Shown: one piece after another, positions 24,334 to 35,715 of the stretch
How the letters are laid out: the number at the start of each line of letters is the position of its first letter
Numbering within the stretch: the stretch's first letter is position 1
NCBI GenBank assembly: GCA_030765055.1
Contig: CM060952.1
Coordinates: 174,509,518-174,573,517 of the forward strand
Source of the DNA: Mantis religiosa
Lineage: Eukaryota > Arthropoda > Insecta > Mantodea > Mantidae
DNA: 64,000 nt
Direction of reading: 5' to 3'
Position numbers and translations under genes: made by a program
The notes under the pieces: generated by a model
What the model was told of the DNA's origin: nothing
What the model saw: only the letters and a program-made list of their open reading frames with translations
Database searches by the model: none

Positions 24334-24680
24334 ACCTCTCTTGTACTTCCGCAGTAACCTCCATAGTAACATACCTCCGTAAAACACTTTTCGGATGGTT
24401 CCTCAAAATCATTTTTCCTCATAAGCCGTACTCTATTATGAATGCCATTTAGACGGTCTTAAATATAGCAAATCGACATCAACAGTTGAGTTCATGCTCG
24501 CCATCTTGACTATTTACAATTGTTAAGGACTTAACATTAGAAATTCGTTTTGTTAGTTTAACATGAGATTTAACACGGGTGTTACGCTAACACTTGTTGG
24601 TGAAATGCAATTTTTGTTTTAACTATTGATTAACTCGTGTTAAGTCTTAACATTTGTTGGTGAAATCGGGCATTAAAATT

Positions 24681-25389
24681 TTAGTCATGCACTTTAAGTA
24701 TCTATTATACATTCACCTTCTCACAAAAATTGTTGCAAGTAGTATGGTTCACTCTGACATTGATTGAAGGTTATTTTAGTATATTGTTTTTTGACATTAT
24801 TAATATAACAACGTTCATATAAAGCTCTAAAATTGTCTAGCGCAGTGAATCCTGTATCTTGGAAATGTTTGATGCAGCTATTGGTTTTAAAAGACATAAG
24901 GATACCAACATTAATAGACATTTTAATTAAGCGTGAGAATGACAAAAAGCTTATATCGTATACTGATAAAACGTAAGACGTTCATGTTTCAAAGAAAAGT
25001 ATAACAACTTGCCCGTACCTGGACACTTGTGATAACATTACGCTCCGAGGGACTTGCATAAATGCTGGACAGCTTTGCATCAACTCATCTATGCAGCGTT
25101 TAAACTACATTTATATGTCGCACCATATGTCGTAGCATTCAGCTATGAAGACGCGGTGGCTAGTGTTCATATCCAGGGGAAGCTGGTTGTATTAGTTACG
25201 AGTGCAACCACACTTACAGCGTTATAATTCATTACCGCTTCTTCTCCATAGAAGGTACTATGACTTCAAGATAGACTCACCCGTCAACTATGACGTCATT
25301 CTTACTCAATCGGAGGGCGGAAATAAGGAATAAAAATGAACATCCTGTATAACCTGTCGTACATCACATACTGAAATAGAAATCGGGAT
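24681..25389. other. No gene seen
   Basis: AT-rich; nothing recognised. TGACGTCA-like TATGACGTCATT at 25288 is the only motif noted. Confidence 0.45.
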
Positions 25390-26360
25390 TAATGATATGT
25401 TATTAGAAGAAATTGACAGCATAAAATTTCTGGGCCTTCAAGTGGACAGATGTTTAGATTGGAAAGCTCACATAAATTATATCTTACCTAAACTCAGCTC
25501 TGCCTGTTATGCTATCCGAGAGCTGGTTAATGTGAGTTCTATTGACACACTTAAATTAGTATATTATGCAAATACTTCTTGTGCAAAAGAGGATTATAAG
25601 AATCATTACTAACACCCACACCAGATGCTCCTGTAAAGATCTTTTTACAAGATTGAAGATATAAACGCTTCCTTGCATGTATATATTCTCGATCCTAAAA
25701 TTCTTTGTATGCAATCGTGTCTTATTTGCAACAAATAATGTAATTCACAAAATAAACACTAGACAAAAGTATAATATCCATTTTCCCAGTGCTAAACTTT
25801 CTTGCTTCCAGAAAGGTGCGTATTATGAAACTATCAAAATATTTGGCGCACTTCCTAATGTTCTTAAAGAAAAAGTTGATAATTTCGGTGCTTTTAAAAG
25901 GGCTGTTAGAGAGTACCTTTGCTCAAAATCTTTTTATTCTGTACAAGATTATCCGAATGACAAATTATCCTGATAATGCTTTTGTAGCTCTATAAGTAGT
26001 ATCTAACTATTCCAATGACAAATCATTACTAATAAATATTTGATGCAAGTTGAAAGTTTATTTTTAATGTATATGTATTTAATAAATAACAAGAATGGTA
26101 TCCATTGCAAAAAGGTTGAGACGTACTGGCATAAGCCAAGTGAAAGCTGGTTTAAAAAGTCTTTCATTTTGTATCATATATAATTATCTCTGCTTTGTTT
26201 TCCATATTGTTGTTCATATTGCCTGTATACTGTGTCTTGTGTTAACTTTTGTACATATATATGCTATTAAACTTTATACCTCTGGACATGTTCAATGTTC
26301 ACAGCCTTTTCTGGCTACAAGTGAACCTACTGAACGCAAATCAGTGTAATCTAATCTAAG
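25390..26360 (+). pseudogene. Jockey/CR1-like LINE, RT C-terminal fragment
   Basis: From 25397: IDSIKFLGLQVDRCLDWKAH and LPKLSSACYAIREL, the region just after the RT fingers/palm in Jockey- and CR1-type elements. Then TLKLVYYA, after which frames break. From 25697 the C-terminal region reads NTRQKYNIHFPSAKL, FQKGAYYETIKIFGALPNVL and FGAFKRAVREYLCSKSFYSV. The palm with its catalytic Asp pair is absent. A 300-bp AT-rich 3' UTR ends near 26350 with GTGTAATCTAATCTAAG. This LINE is a different lineage from the five with trinucleotide tails. Confidence 0.85.
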
Positions 26361-26451
26361 AAAATTAATTAAAAAGGTAAAATCATTTTTAGCTGTTTCA
26401 GCCAACAATTTGGAACTGTATTTTGACAAGACTGACATATGATATTAATAT

Positions 26452-26925
26452 TGTGACTTTGTGGGTTCGTAGAATTAAAATTCCGAGTTGCGGATATTCT
26501 AAATGCTCTTTATTTCCGTAGAAATACACTGTTCAATTCTCACGTAACAACATTACGTCACATACACACCACAATCTTCCAAGATCGATGACAATATCAA
26601 ACAGCTCTCGTTACAACAACACTCTTGTTACACACTTCACAGCTGTTTACTGCTCGCCTCACTGTTTTCACAACTTGCAACTCCACTCATTGCGAGTCGT
26701 CGTCTCTTTAAATATCTCACTGATAATTTCTAGATTATTCGAAAATAAACCAGAACCCGAACAGTCTCTATCAGTCAAAAAGTAACTAGAATTTTGCATT
26801 TATCTCAGTTTGTTTGTTTCGGCAGACCTTTATATGCATGTTATCTTTGTCTGCCGGCTCTTGGTTTTCATACTGGTTCCTTTTGTGTAAACAAGCCGCG
26901 CGATAGTAGATACGGGTTCGCGGCA
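26452..26925 (-). mobile_element. Solo LTR, family copy 4 in order (minus)
   Basis: Plus strand begins TGTGACTTTGTGGGTTCGTA and ends GGTTCGCGGCA. It matches 1595-2090 closely over the first 200 bases (AATACACTGTTCAATTCTCA, ACGTCACATACACACCACAA). Minus strand carries TATTTAAAG (26706-26714). Flanks are ATAT and GTAT. No coding sequence adjoins it. Confidence 0.55.
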
Positions 26926-27099
26926 GTATGTTTTTATATGAAGTTGATGGTGTTCTTAGTTGTAACATATCCTCGACGTTCTAAATGTATTAAAAATGTT
27001 GAATGTATAGTTGTACTTTATCTGTAATAGAGATGATTGGAATTTAGGGGCGCTCAACCAAATAGTCATTACAGCCCTTTCAAAAACTGTATTTCACTA
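26926..27099. other. Unassigned spacer
   Basis: AT-rich spacer between the solo LTR and the minisatellite. Confidence 0.3.
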
Positions 27100-29110
27100 T
27101 ACTATTCTTCCTTTCACTTAACTTATTTTTAACTTTCCTTCGACTCTACTGCGGCTTTGTCTTCGCTTTGCTCTAGCTCCACTTTGGCCTTGCTTTGGCT
27201 TTACATTAGCTTTGCTCTGGTTTTCCTCCAGCTCCGCTTTGGTTTTGCTTTGGCTTCATTCTGACTTTACCATTTCTCTGCACTAGCTCTGCTCTGGCTC
27301 CACTCTGGTTCCGCCCTGGTTTCTCTCCCGCTTCACCCTAACCTTACTCAAATTTCACTCTAAAATTCCTCTAACTCTGCCCTGGATTGGCTCTGGCTTT
27401 GATCTGGCTAGGTTCCGGCCTACCTCCGGTCCCGCTCTGCCTTCTCTCAGGCTTCGCTCTGGCTTCACACTTCATTCTGTACCTTTAACACTGGCTTCGC
27501 TCTGCCTTCACTCTGGCTAGGCCCCAGTCACCACTCCGGTCCAGCTTTGGCTTGGCTCTGGCTTCGCTCTGGATTGGCTCTGGCTTGTCTGTGGCTTCGC
27601 CCCGACTTCACTCAAACCTTACCCTAACTTCACTCTGTATTCACTCTAACTTGGCTCTGGATTGCCTCTGGCTAGGCTCCGGTCACCACTCCGGTCCCGC
27701 TCTGGCTTGGCTCTGGCTCCGCTCTGGCTTCACTCCGGCTTCACTCAAACCTTACTCTAACTTCACTCTGTATTCACTCTAACTTGGCTCTGGCTAGGCT
27801 CCGGCCCACCTTCGGTCCCGCTCTGGCCTCCCTCTGGCCTCATTCTACCTTCATTCTTAAACCTAACCCTGGCTTGGCTCTGGCTTCGCTCTAGCTTGGC
27901 TCTGGCTAGTTCCGGCCCGTCTCCGGTCCTGCTCTGTCTTCGCTCTGGCTAGGATTCAGCCAACCCCCCCCCCTTCGATCCCACTCTGGCTTGGCTCTGG
28001 CTCCGCTCTGGCTTCGCGCCGGCTCCTCTCAAACCTCACTCTGTATTCACTCTTACTTGGCTCTGGCTAGGCTCCGGCTCAACTTCGATCCAACTCTGGC
28101 TTCCCTTTGGCCTCACTCTACCTTCATTCTTAAACCTAACCCTGGCTTGGCTCTGGCTTCGCTCTAGCTTGGCTCTGGCTTCGCTCTAGCTTGGCTCTGG
28201 CTAGGCTCCGGCCCACCTTCGGTCCCGCTCTGGCCTCCCTCTGGCCTCATTCTACCTTCATTCTTAAACCTAACCCTGGCTTGGCTCTGGCTTCGCTCTA
28301 GCTTGGCTCTGGCTAGTTCCGGCCCGTCTCCGGTCCTGCTCTGTCTTCGCTCTGGCTAGGATTCAGCCAACCCCCCCCCCTTCGATCCCACTCTGGCTTG
28401 GCTCTGGCTCCGCTCTGGCTTCGCGCCGGCTCCTCTCAAACCTCACTCTGTATTCACTCTTACTTGGCTCTGGCTAGGCTCCGGCCCAACTTCGATCCAA
28501 CCCTGGCTTCCCTTTGGCCTCACTCTACCTTCATTCTTAAACCTAACCCTGGCTTGGCTCTGGCTTCGCTCTAGCTTGGCTCTGGCTTCGCTCTAGCTTG
28601 GCTCTGGCTAGGTTCCGGCCCGCCTCCGGTCCTGCTCTGGCTGCGCTCTGGATTTGCTCTGGCGTCACACTAACTTCATTCTGTACCTTAACACTGGCTT
28701 CGCTGTGCCTTCGCTCCGGCTAGGCCCCAGTCACCACTCCGGTCCCGCTCTGGCTTGGCTCTGACTCCGCTCAAGTTCCGCTCTGGCTACGCTCTGGCTC
28801 CACTCTGACTTTGCTCTGGCTAGGCTCCGGTGCCCGCTACGGTCCGGCACTGGCTTGGCTCTGGTTTCGCTCTGGCTTTGCTCTCTTGCTTGGATCTGTC
28901 TTCGTTCTGGCTTGGCACTTGCTAGGTTCTGGCCCCGCTCCTGTCCCGCTCCGGCCTCACACTAATTTCGTTCTGCACCTTAACTTTGGCTTGCTTCTGG
29001 CTTGGCTCCGGCTCCGCTCTGACTTTGCTCTCGCTTTGCTCTGGCTCCACTCAGACTTCTCTCTGGCTTTGCTCTGGCTTTACTCTGAATTTAGTTTAAT
29101 GTACTCTTTT
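27100..29110. repeat. 2-kb C/T-rich degenerate minisatellite
   Basis: Made of variants of an 11-12-bp motif, GCTCTGGCTTN and GCTCTGGCTAG, mixed with CTCCGGTCCCGCTCTGG and TTCACTCTA spacers. The plus strand is pyrimidine-rich. Frames read as degenerate LALLWLGSG-type repeats (for example 27552-27782 and 28811-29119) and are not considered genes. Runs of nine to ten C occur near 27966 and 28371. Confidence 0.95.
27794..28607. repeat. Two 407-bp higher-order repeat units
   Basis: CTAGGCTCCGGCCCACCTTC starts at 27794 and again at 28201, and CTAGGTTCCGG at 28608. Internal landmarks (CTAGGCTCCGGC at 28067 and 28474; the poly-C run) keep the same 407-bp offset. The two units are nearly identical, so the duplication is recent relative to the base motif. 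Confidence 0.92.
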
Positions 29111-30483
29111 TTAACTTAAATTAGGGTCAAACACGGATGTGGACCTTGTTTTGGCGTTTGGCACTAGCTCTCTCACCACTCAGAGGCACTCAATTGAGAG
29201 ATTTGGCTCGTACTCCCGGGATCGCCAGTTCCCGTACCTACTGCAGTAGACCCCTGGGGGATCTGTAATGTAGTGTTCAACTATGAAATTTAACACAATG
29301 TAATTTGTTGCTAGCGAAAAATATTTTGAATTGAATTTACTAATTCTTCTTGAATTGCATGTACGATAAGGGAACGTTTACGAGTGAGCACAGTGCTTTA
29401 AGGAAGACTTCAATAAGAATTTTAAAACCTGCATAACGAGCCATTAGCGAGCCCAGTTTATATAAACTACACTTCTGCAATGAGTATATTAAAAATTAGG
29501 AGCTAAGGATGCTATTTTATTCCATATTTGCGAATCGGTTTCACATAGCGCCGTGTCCTTCTAAATGCTGAAAAGTCTCGGCGTTTTTGGAATTCGGTTC
29601 CTCTTTCTTAAACTAGAAGAGTGGTCTTCCTAATTAATTTCCATTTCTTAGCTCTACCGCTTTCATTTCTGTTCAAGTAAATCGCGCAGCTGTATATACG
29701 AGAGGTAGGGAGCTTTTACTGCCGTTTCCTTCTGCAGAAAAAAGAATTTCTTTCGGAGACTGTGAAGATGAAGGCGACGATGAAAATCTAAATTATGCAC
29801 GAAGTTTCCGTGATGGATAATTCACTTCTCGCTATCCTTGCATCAGGTTGTTGGATTGAAATAACCCCGTTTGGTGCCTTAAACACGAACCTCTTCTCCT
29901 GTTTTCGATTTAATGCCACGATAAACTGTATTTCCACCTGGAATGGTTAACTTTCCGGCCGGACGCAAACGAAGGCAAAGTTGCGGAAGCGATGCAAAGT
30001 AAGAAAAGGAAAGGCGGGCTCAAGTATAGAGATGAAACATTAATTAATGCTAAAGGTCGAAGTAAAGAAGGTTGCTGGGACCCATGTTATGCAAGATACT
30101 TCATTATAAACTTTCCAGTTTTCAGGGAGTAGCTTATAAGAAGGGGAACTGAAGAATGTTGTACTTTCTGGTTCTTCCACTGCCTAATAGCCTACTCGTT
30201 TAACATTTTTTCGAGACCTAATAAGGAGTATCTACGGCAGAAAAGAATGCTATCATACCTCAGAGACCTTTAACAAGCCATATAAATGTTTGACAAGGAG
30301 ACAGTTCCTCTATTAACAGCTCGCTCCATTATTCTGTTCTTAATCCACCGGCTTCAAATGCATTTACCTTAAGCTAATTTGAAAGATTGCTTTCTTAAAA
30401 CCTGAGGTATATAACCTGCCACTGATACACAACCAGGATGTAATATATTTTAGCTAATTTGAAATTAATTTTTAAATTTAGGA
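29111..30483. other. No gene seen
   Basis: Unique-looking sequence. 29120-29270 is somewhat GC-richer but shows no open frame with known motifs. Confidence 0.45.
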
Positions 30484-30998
30484 TAGCATAGGATAGTATC
30501 CTACTTAGTTGATTCGGTACTGTGACGAGTCTTATTTCTATTGTACCTCTGTCCCAAGTGGAGCATCCCGAGAGGAAGGATGAGTTAAGAGGAGACAGGG
30601 GGCAGCTGACCCAGGGAGTCACGACAATGCAGATGCTAGGGTCCTTATAATTTACTATTTAGAAAGTCCCCTGCAGACCAGTACGACCGGGATCCAGGCA
30701 CCGTAAAACTGCCCACTAGGCCGATCCGGCAACCAGTCCATACTATCGGAGGAGGAAGTGTCATATAGCACCAGACTCCCTCCGACACTTCTAACCTGAA
30801 AGAGATCCTCCAGATGAGAGATGATATGAAATTATAATGAAGATGAAATGCAGCATGAGAAATTTCGATATTCGACTGTCGAACCGGCAAAACCTAAAAA
30901 AAAAAGAAAAAAAAAGTCATGTAAGCCGGACACAGGAATCGAACTAGGACCTCCTCACTGCAGGCCTCAAACAAAAACGTCTCAGCCATCCCGCTAGG
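30484..30998 (-). mobile_element. Composite SINE A long form, diverged copy
   Basis: Same order as 2499-3113: GATTCGGTACTGTGACGAG, CCAAGTGGAGCATCCCGAG, AACCTGAAAGAGATCCTCCA, ATGAGAGATGATATGAAATT, then the minus-strand head (B box CTAGTTCGATTCCTGTG near 30938, A box region TGGCTGAGACG near 30985). More diverged and slightly shorter than the other two long copies. The head abuts (CAT)n. Confidence 0.75.
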
Positions 30999-31014
30999 TC
31001 ATCATCACCATCAC

Positions 31015-31077
<63 letters not shown>

Positions 31078-31082
31078 CATCA
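30999..31082. repeat. (CAT)n microsatellite
   Basis: 84-bp array with CAC variants at the left, directly against the 5' head of the composite SINE. Confidence 0.95.
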
Positions 31083-32414
31083 ACACTTCATGATTTAGGA
31101 GAGTTCTCCTGTTCTGACCTCATACTTCTTCCCATTGTTTTAGTTCCTTTTTTTTTGCAACGTACCTTTACTCATCCTCATAATTTTTATGGTCCTTCTC
31201 AAAATAGTCTCCCCTGAATGCGATGCACTTGTCCCAGCGTTTCTGCCAGTCTTCAAAGACATGTTGGAAAACATTTTTGGAGAGATCTTTCAAAATCGCA
31301 TCTGCAGCCTTCACCACTGCCTCCAATGATGGACAATACCTCCCACAAAGGCGTTTCTTCAAGTTAGGGAATAGATAATTGTCAAATGGGGTTAAATCCG
31401 ACCTATAGGGATGGTGAGGGATGCACTTCACGTTGATTTTTGCAAGATATTCAGCAACAACATAGGCAATATGCTGCCGCACATTATCGTGGTGCAGCAT
31501 CCAGCCTGCTTCATGGAAATGTGGTCTTTTGAGCCTGATATGGATTTGCAATGTTTTCAGGACATCCCTGGAGTATTGTCCAGTTACTGATGTGTGTGCA
31601 GGTACAGCATGCTGATAAACCACTCCATGAATATCAAAGAATGGGAGGACCATAATTTTCCCAGCAGAAGCAACCACTTTTTGTTTTTTTGGGGGGTTGG
31701 TGATAAAGGAGATTTGCACACTGAGCTTTGCTGTTTGCTCTCAGGATCAAAATGATGTAGCCAAGTTTCATCAGCAGTGATTACGTTTGAAAGAAACTCC
31801 GGATCTTCCTCTAACATCAACTTTAGCTGCATACAGAGCTGCATGCGAATGACCTTTTGTTCGGGAATCAACAGTCTTGGAACCCATCGTGCACAAACAC
31901 GTCTCATGTGTAATGTTTCTGTCACAAACGTGTGGGTAGCACCTACTGAAACGTTTAGTATAGCAGAAAGTGATCCTCAGTTAGTTCGTCGAAACTCTGT
32001 CACAATGGCAGCAGCAGTGTTGATGTTTTCACCGGGTCCACCTTCCTTTGAAATTGATTGTCTCCTCTCTTTAAAGATTTTCAACCTCCTTCGAGCTGTG
32101 CTGTAGGGAAGAACAGACTCTCAGTAGGCCTCCTGTAACAATGTATAGGCCTCAACTGAAGATTTGTTGAGACGAAAGCTGAATTTCAAAGCTACATATT
32201 GTTCCTCGCGTGTTACATCCATTGCAGAGGTAGGCGATACTGAACATGTCTGAATTTGCCTTTTTCTCACAGTCGAAAACAAGGAGTACCAACAATGAAA
32301 CTACTACGGCATGTTCATTTCACATTAACTTAACAGAATCTAATAGGTTGAATTTTAGTGCGAAAATTTATGACCGTAAAAAAATTATGATCTTTCTTTA
32401 TTGAACAGCCCTCA
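31083..32414 (-). mobile_element. Mariner element, most complete copy
   Basis: The 5' end (right side) has the inverted repeat TGAGGGCTGTTCAATAAAGA on the minus strand, next to TA at 32415-32416. The left end past the stop codon region near 31165 no longer shows the repeat, so that end is truncated somewhere between 31083 and 31160. It sits inside a minus-strand LINE, whose C-terminal text resumes immediately at 32417. Confidence 0.88.
31165..32222 (-). pseudogene. Mariner transposase, near full length
   Basis: About 350 residues, the usual mariner size. Start ATG at 32220-32222. The N-terminal helix-turn-helix region reads REEQYVALKFSFRLNKSSVE, ending EAY then a stop; later LKIFKERRQSISKEGGPG and VTEFRRTN then another stop. 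The catalytic part has NVITADETWLHHFDPESK (Asp 1), HFHEAGWMLHHDNVRQHIAY (Asp 2) and SDLTPFDNYLFPNLKKRL (Asp 3; flanking residues altered from the usual PDLAPCDFFLF). The end reads FEDWQKRWDKCIAFRGDYFE. One frameshift lies near 31690. Two stops plus the shift make it inactive. Confidence 0.9.
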
Positions 32415-32416
32415 TA

Positions 32417-33000
32417 TTTGTAAGACTGTAATGGAATATGAGAGTTATCCATTCTTTTTAAATTGCTTTTCCATTGTTCTCTACCTGTTTTTATTTTTTT
32501 TTCTTGCAATGAGAATATGTCTAATTCTTTCCTTTTGTTTTCGTTTCTAATACGATCTTGTCTGGTGCATCCTTTTATTGCTCGGAGATATTTCATTTCT
32601 GCCGCTTGTATTTGACTCCAATCTTTCCTTTTTAAGTGTCCATGTCTCCGAACCACATAGTCAAACTGGAACAGCCATTGCCCTATAAAATTTTAGGTAT
32701 GTATCCTTTCGGGTTTTCCCCGCTAGGTAACTTTTATATGCAAAATTATTATATTTAATTACTTTTCTGAAGGCACAATCAAATTTCTACATCGGGCACA
32801 TTTGCTTTTCTCCTACTTTTGGATTATTTAATAGATCAGCACTCAGATGTATGAACCGAAATTTTTGTTGCACCTATTGGAATTCTTTTACAAAGAAGTT
32901 AACTTTGTTTACATATTTCGAAAACAATTGTAATGTGATAGATTCACCTAGCTTTATTTACTGAATTTTAAATAAAGAATTCTTAAAGAAGCTGAATGTT
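32417..33000 (-). pseudogene. LINE RT C-terminal fragment split by mariner
   Basis: Minus strand, from about 32760 down: LAGKPERIHTYN, DYVVRRHGHLKRKDWSQIQ, AAEMKYLRAIKGCTRQDRIR, ELDIFSLQEKKIKT, then LKRMDNSHIPLQSYKY ending exactly at the mariner TA. This is the same C-terminal module as in 8918-9870. The rest of the LINE 3' end is not found on the far side of the mariner. Limits above 32760 are uncertain. Confidence 0.8.
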
Positions 33001-33289
33001 CAATTGTTCGCTCCAAAAAGTTCGACAACTTGCTTCAAACGTCTCTTAAATTTATCGATCACCTCAATCGATTTTGTGTATTTTTACCCAACCCTAAGCA
33101 TACCCTGGAAAAAATGAAACTTTCGGAGCTCTCCAATGAAACAGCTGGCAGCAGATTTTTCAGGCAATGAAATTGAAGAACGTTATTAAATATGATTTAT
33201 TTGCAGCATTGTCATCACTATTTGTTACTTCAAATTAATGTATGCTGGCTTACGACTCTATAATTAGAATATGATACAGAAACTACATT
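33001..33289. other. Unassigned spacer between two LINE fragments
   Basis: AT-rich; no frame recognised. Confidence 0.35.
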
Positions 33290-33672
33290 TTTTAAAACAA
33301 GAAGAGATACCGTATTAAGGTTTTGTAAATCTATGACAATGCCTGTTATATCTTATGGAGCCGAGACCTGGACCTTTAACAGAACTGATAAATGAATAAT
33401 TGAAACGGCTGAAAAGATATTTTTGAGGTACGTAGCTGGCTGTAGTCTTAAAGATCACATTAAAAGTGAAACAATAAGAGAACAACTAAATATATTTACT
33501 TTAAATGACAAACTCAGGGAGTGCAAACTGAAATGGCTAGATCATCTCTCTCGAATGCCAGAAGAAAGACTCACCAAACAGGCCTTGCAGTATAAAACAG
33601 TTGGAAGACCATGGAGACGTTGGGAAGATCCCTTCTGGGCCGAAACAGGCCGATCTGGCCTATCTTGAAGGT

Positions 33673-33716
<44 letters not shown>

Positions 33717-33717
33717 T
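33290..33717 (+). pseudogene. LINE RT C-terminal fragment with (GAT)n tail
   Basis: Plus strand: MTMPVISYGAETWTFNRTDK then a stop, AEKIFLRYVAGCSLKDHIKS, REQLNIFTLNDKLRECKLKW, LDHLSRMPEERLTKQ and YKTVGRPWRRWEDPFWAE. This is the family's C-terminal signature up to the natural end of the ORF, followed within 10 bp by GATGATGAT repeated to 33714. A short 5'-truncated insertion. Confidence 0.85.
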
Positions 33718-35164
33718 ACAATTTTTCTATTTAAATTTGCTTACTGTATTTATCTATATTTGCTACAAGGTTATAGGACGTATATTGTCATAACTAAAGA
33801 AGTGATAATAATGATAATGATATATCAACTACTGCGGTCATCAGCGCCCTTTAAAAAACTAGTCATGGCAAAAGCCAGATATAAAACTTTCTAAAAGCTA
33901 TACAAGTGTAACAAAACCTATTAAAAATACACGTACATAAAAAACATCAATCAAAACCTACTAAAAATTTCGTTCACTAAATCCTAAACTCTAAACTAGA
34001 CAAGAATCTAAAAACCTTCTCCACGGGTCTCCACCCACGGCCTACACGTGGGTGGGCCTGTTGACCGTCTCCCTCAACCACGAGGAGGAGCCCACACGAG
34101 GGAGACTGTTGGCTCGGGACCCCGGGTGCACGAAACCCGTACGGGGAAATAAAGAAGTCAACCCCCCTATACTTTATATGTGAAACTATGAAAAAGCAGG
34201 TGACCTTCTTAAAATTCTGATTTATGTGTAATCTTATACAATGAATTAAATTGTTTAAACGATTAGAAAAACTAGTTCATATTTTAGGACCTAATCTGGG
34301 AGTTATTTCAAAGGCTTCTTCAGATTATTAAGTGTATTGATACATTAATGTTTATGCCTCAAATGGTTTCATGAAATAATTTAAGTATCAGCCTATATGT
34401 CACTGTCAAGGATTTCCTGTTATTGTTGTTTTCTAACGTTTTGCTTAATGCCATTGTATCATCGTGACTGACGCCTTTACCCTCACAATTACAAACTACT
34501 TCCTTTCATAACCCTTTCCCTTTCTTTTGTAAGAGCGGGGAAGAAAGCCTGCCTTCACGTTTTACAATGACTGTACGGGTTCTCCGTCTTTTTCTTTCTC
34601 GTGGCCGTATTGATTGTACACCAGAGACAATCAATCATCTCAAGTACCTCTCCGATTGAAATAACGGACGAAAAACGCTGCTCTTATATAGGGATACGTT
34701 CTCAAAAAAGACGATAATATGTATCAGACTGTTACGTCATTTCATGGGGGTAAATGACAACACATCACACATCTATGCTTTAAAGGTGCAAGATAAATAT
34801 ATGATTGTATAACACCATAAACCTTCTTATATTAATCAGCATCTACCTTCCGAGTTGTTAAAAAATATCTCAAATAAAATGTTACTATGTTCTATGTACA
34901 CTGAAAAGAGGAGCTTAAAATAATACCTAGTTAAAATAATACCTTCTGCACGAGATTCTGTATTATATAAGTATTTCAATGAAGTAATTAAAACGGAAAT
35001 GTTGTTTTGCGTCATTTTATTATATTTCAACTGTATATTTCATTGATGTATTATTTCCTGGTGTAATTTTTATCTATTAAGTAAGTTTCTGTTACACCAA
35101 TCACTGAGAAAAGAAATTCTGAAATAATAAGTTGGTTGTTACCATGACAACAAAGAAATTTGAT
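33718..35164. other. No gene; GC-rich dyad at 34010-34145
   Basis: Mostly AT-rich. At 34010-34145 there is a GC-rich island with internal complementarity (CCCACGGCCTACACGTGGGTGGG and nearby GGGAGACTGTTGG against CCGTCTCCC). The preceding CTGCGGTCATCAGCGCCC resembles a string I associate with arthropod repeat ends, so the whole 33830-34145 stretch may be an unassigned repeat. Confidence 0.35.
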
Positions 35165-35280
35165 GGAAACAATCATTTCTTCCACACTAGCCGTGTGTAG
35201 GCTAAGGTTTGGATGAGTAGAGTGAGACTGAAAAATTCAATGCCATAGCCGGGATATGAACAACCATTTACTAAGACAGG
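35165..35280 (-). repeat. Family G fragment
   Basis: CACACTAGCCGTGTGTAGGC, then GTGAGACTGAAAAATTCAAT and GCCATAGCCGGGATATGAAC match one end and the tRNA-like start of family G elements; the rest is lost. Confidence 0.65.
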
Positions 35281-35384
35281 AAGACGCGGGCCTAAATGCT
35301 GCCTCACTAACTCACTGAATGAAGGACGAGTAAAGTTCCTGTGCAATATGATTATGTTTATTATTTGCTGGATATAAAACAAAC

Positions 35385-35715
35385 AAACTGTGGCGCGATA
35401 GTCCTAAGAGGGCTAAGGCCTACCAACCCGATTGCCGGCCTCACGCCCACTTACGCACGGCAGAGGTGGACGATCATCCAACCGATACGGGGAGGAGATG
35501 TGGTCAGCATCTCGGCATCCCCCAGCCGGAACGTTGGCTTTCGTGACAAGGGACACTTAGCGTAAGCTCCTCACTTTCCTCAAGATGCTCAGTGGGCACC
35601 GGTCCTGTACCCGTGACTTAAAATCCGCGACCCATGGGTGGGGTCAAACCCGGTCACTTTCCTTGGCCAGGGACCGAGGCAAACTGCCTTAACCCACTAC
35701 GCCACGGAGCAGGAC
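35385..35715 (-). mobile_element. tRNA-derived SINE, family E copy 1
   Basis: Minus-strand head: CTCCGTGGCGTAGTGGGTTA (A box) and CCGGGTTTGACCCCACCCAT (B box GGTTTGACCCC). Body: AAGTCACGGGTACAGGACCG, CTTGTCACGAAAGCCAACGT and ATCGGTTGGATGATCGTCCA, ending GGACTATCGCGCCAC. Two relatives: 47312-47627 (minus) and 61786-62070 (plus). Confidence 0.8.

Larger units (their letters stand above)
23520..24680 (+). mobile_element. Harbinger-like element with Myb/SANT gene (approximate limits)
   Basis: The region around the Myb/SANT remnant is bounded by related end sequences with repeated TTAACA motifs: ACGTTAACAAATGTAACG near 23570 and, reversed, GATTTCACCAACAAATGTTA near 24670. ACCAACAAGTGTTAGCG recurs just inside the right end. 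Limits are approximate. No DDE nuclease gene is present, as expected for a partial two-gene Harbinger-type element. Confidence 0.45.

Noticed and set aside
27552..29119. LWLGSG-type repeat protein frames
   Set aside because: They come from the short C-rich minisatellite motif; frames change with unit length and have no unique ends.
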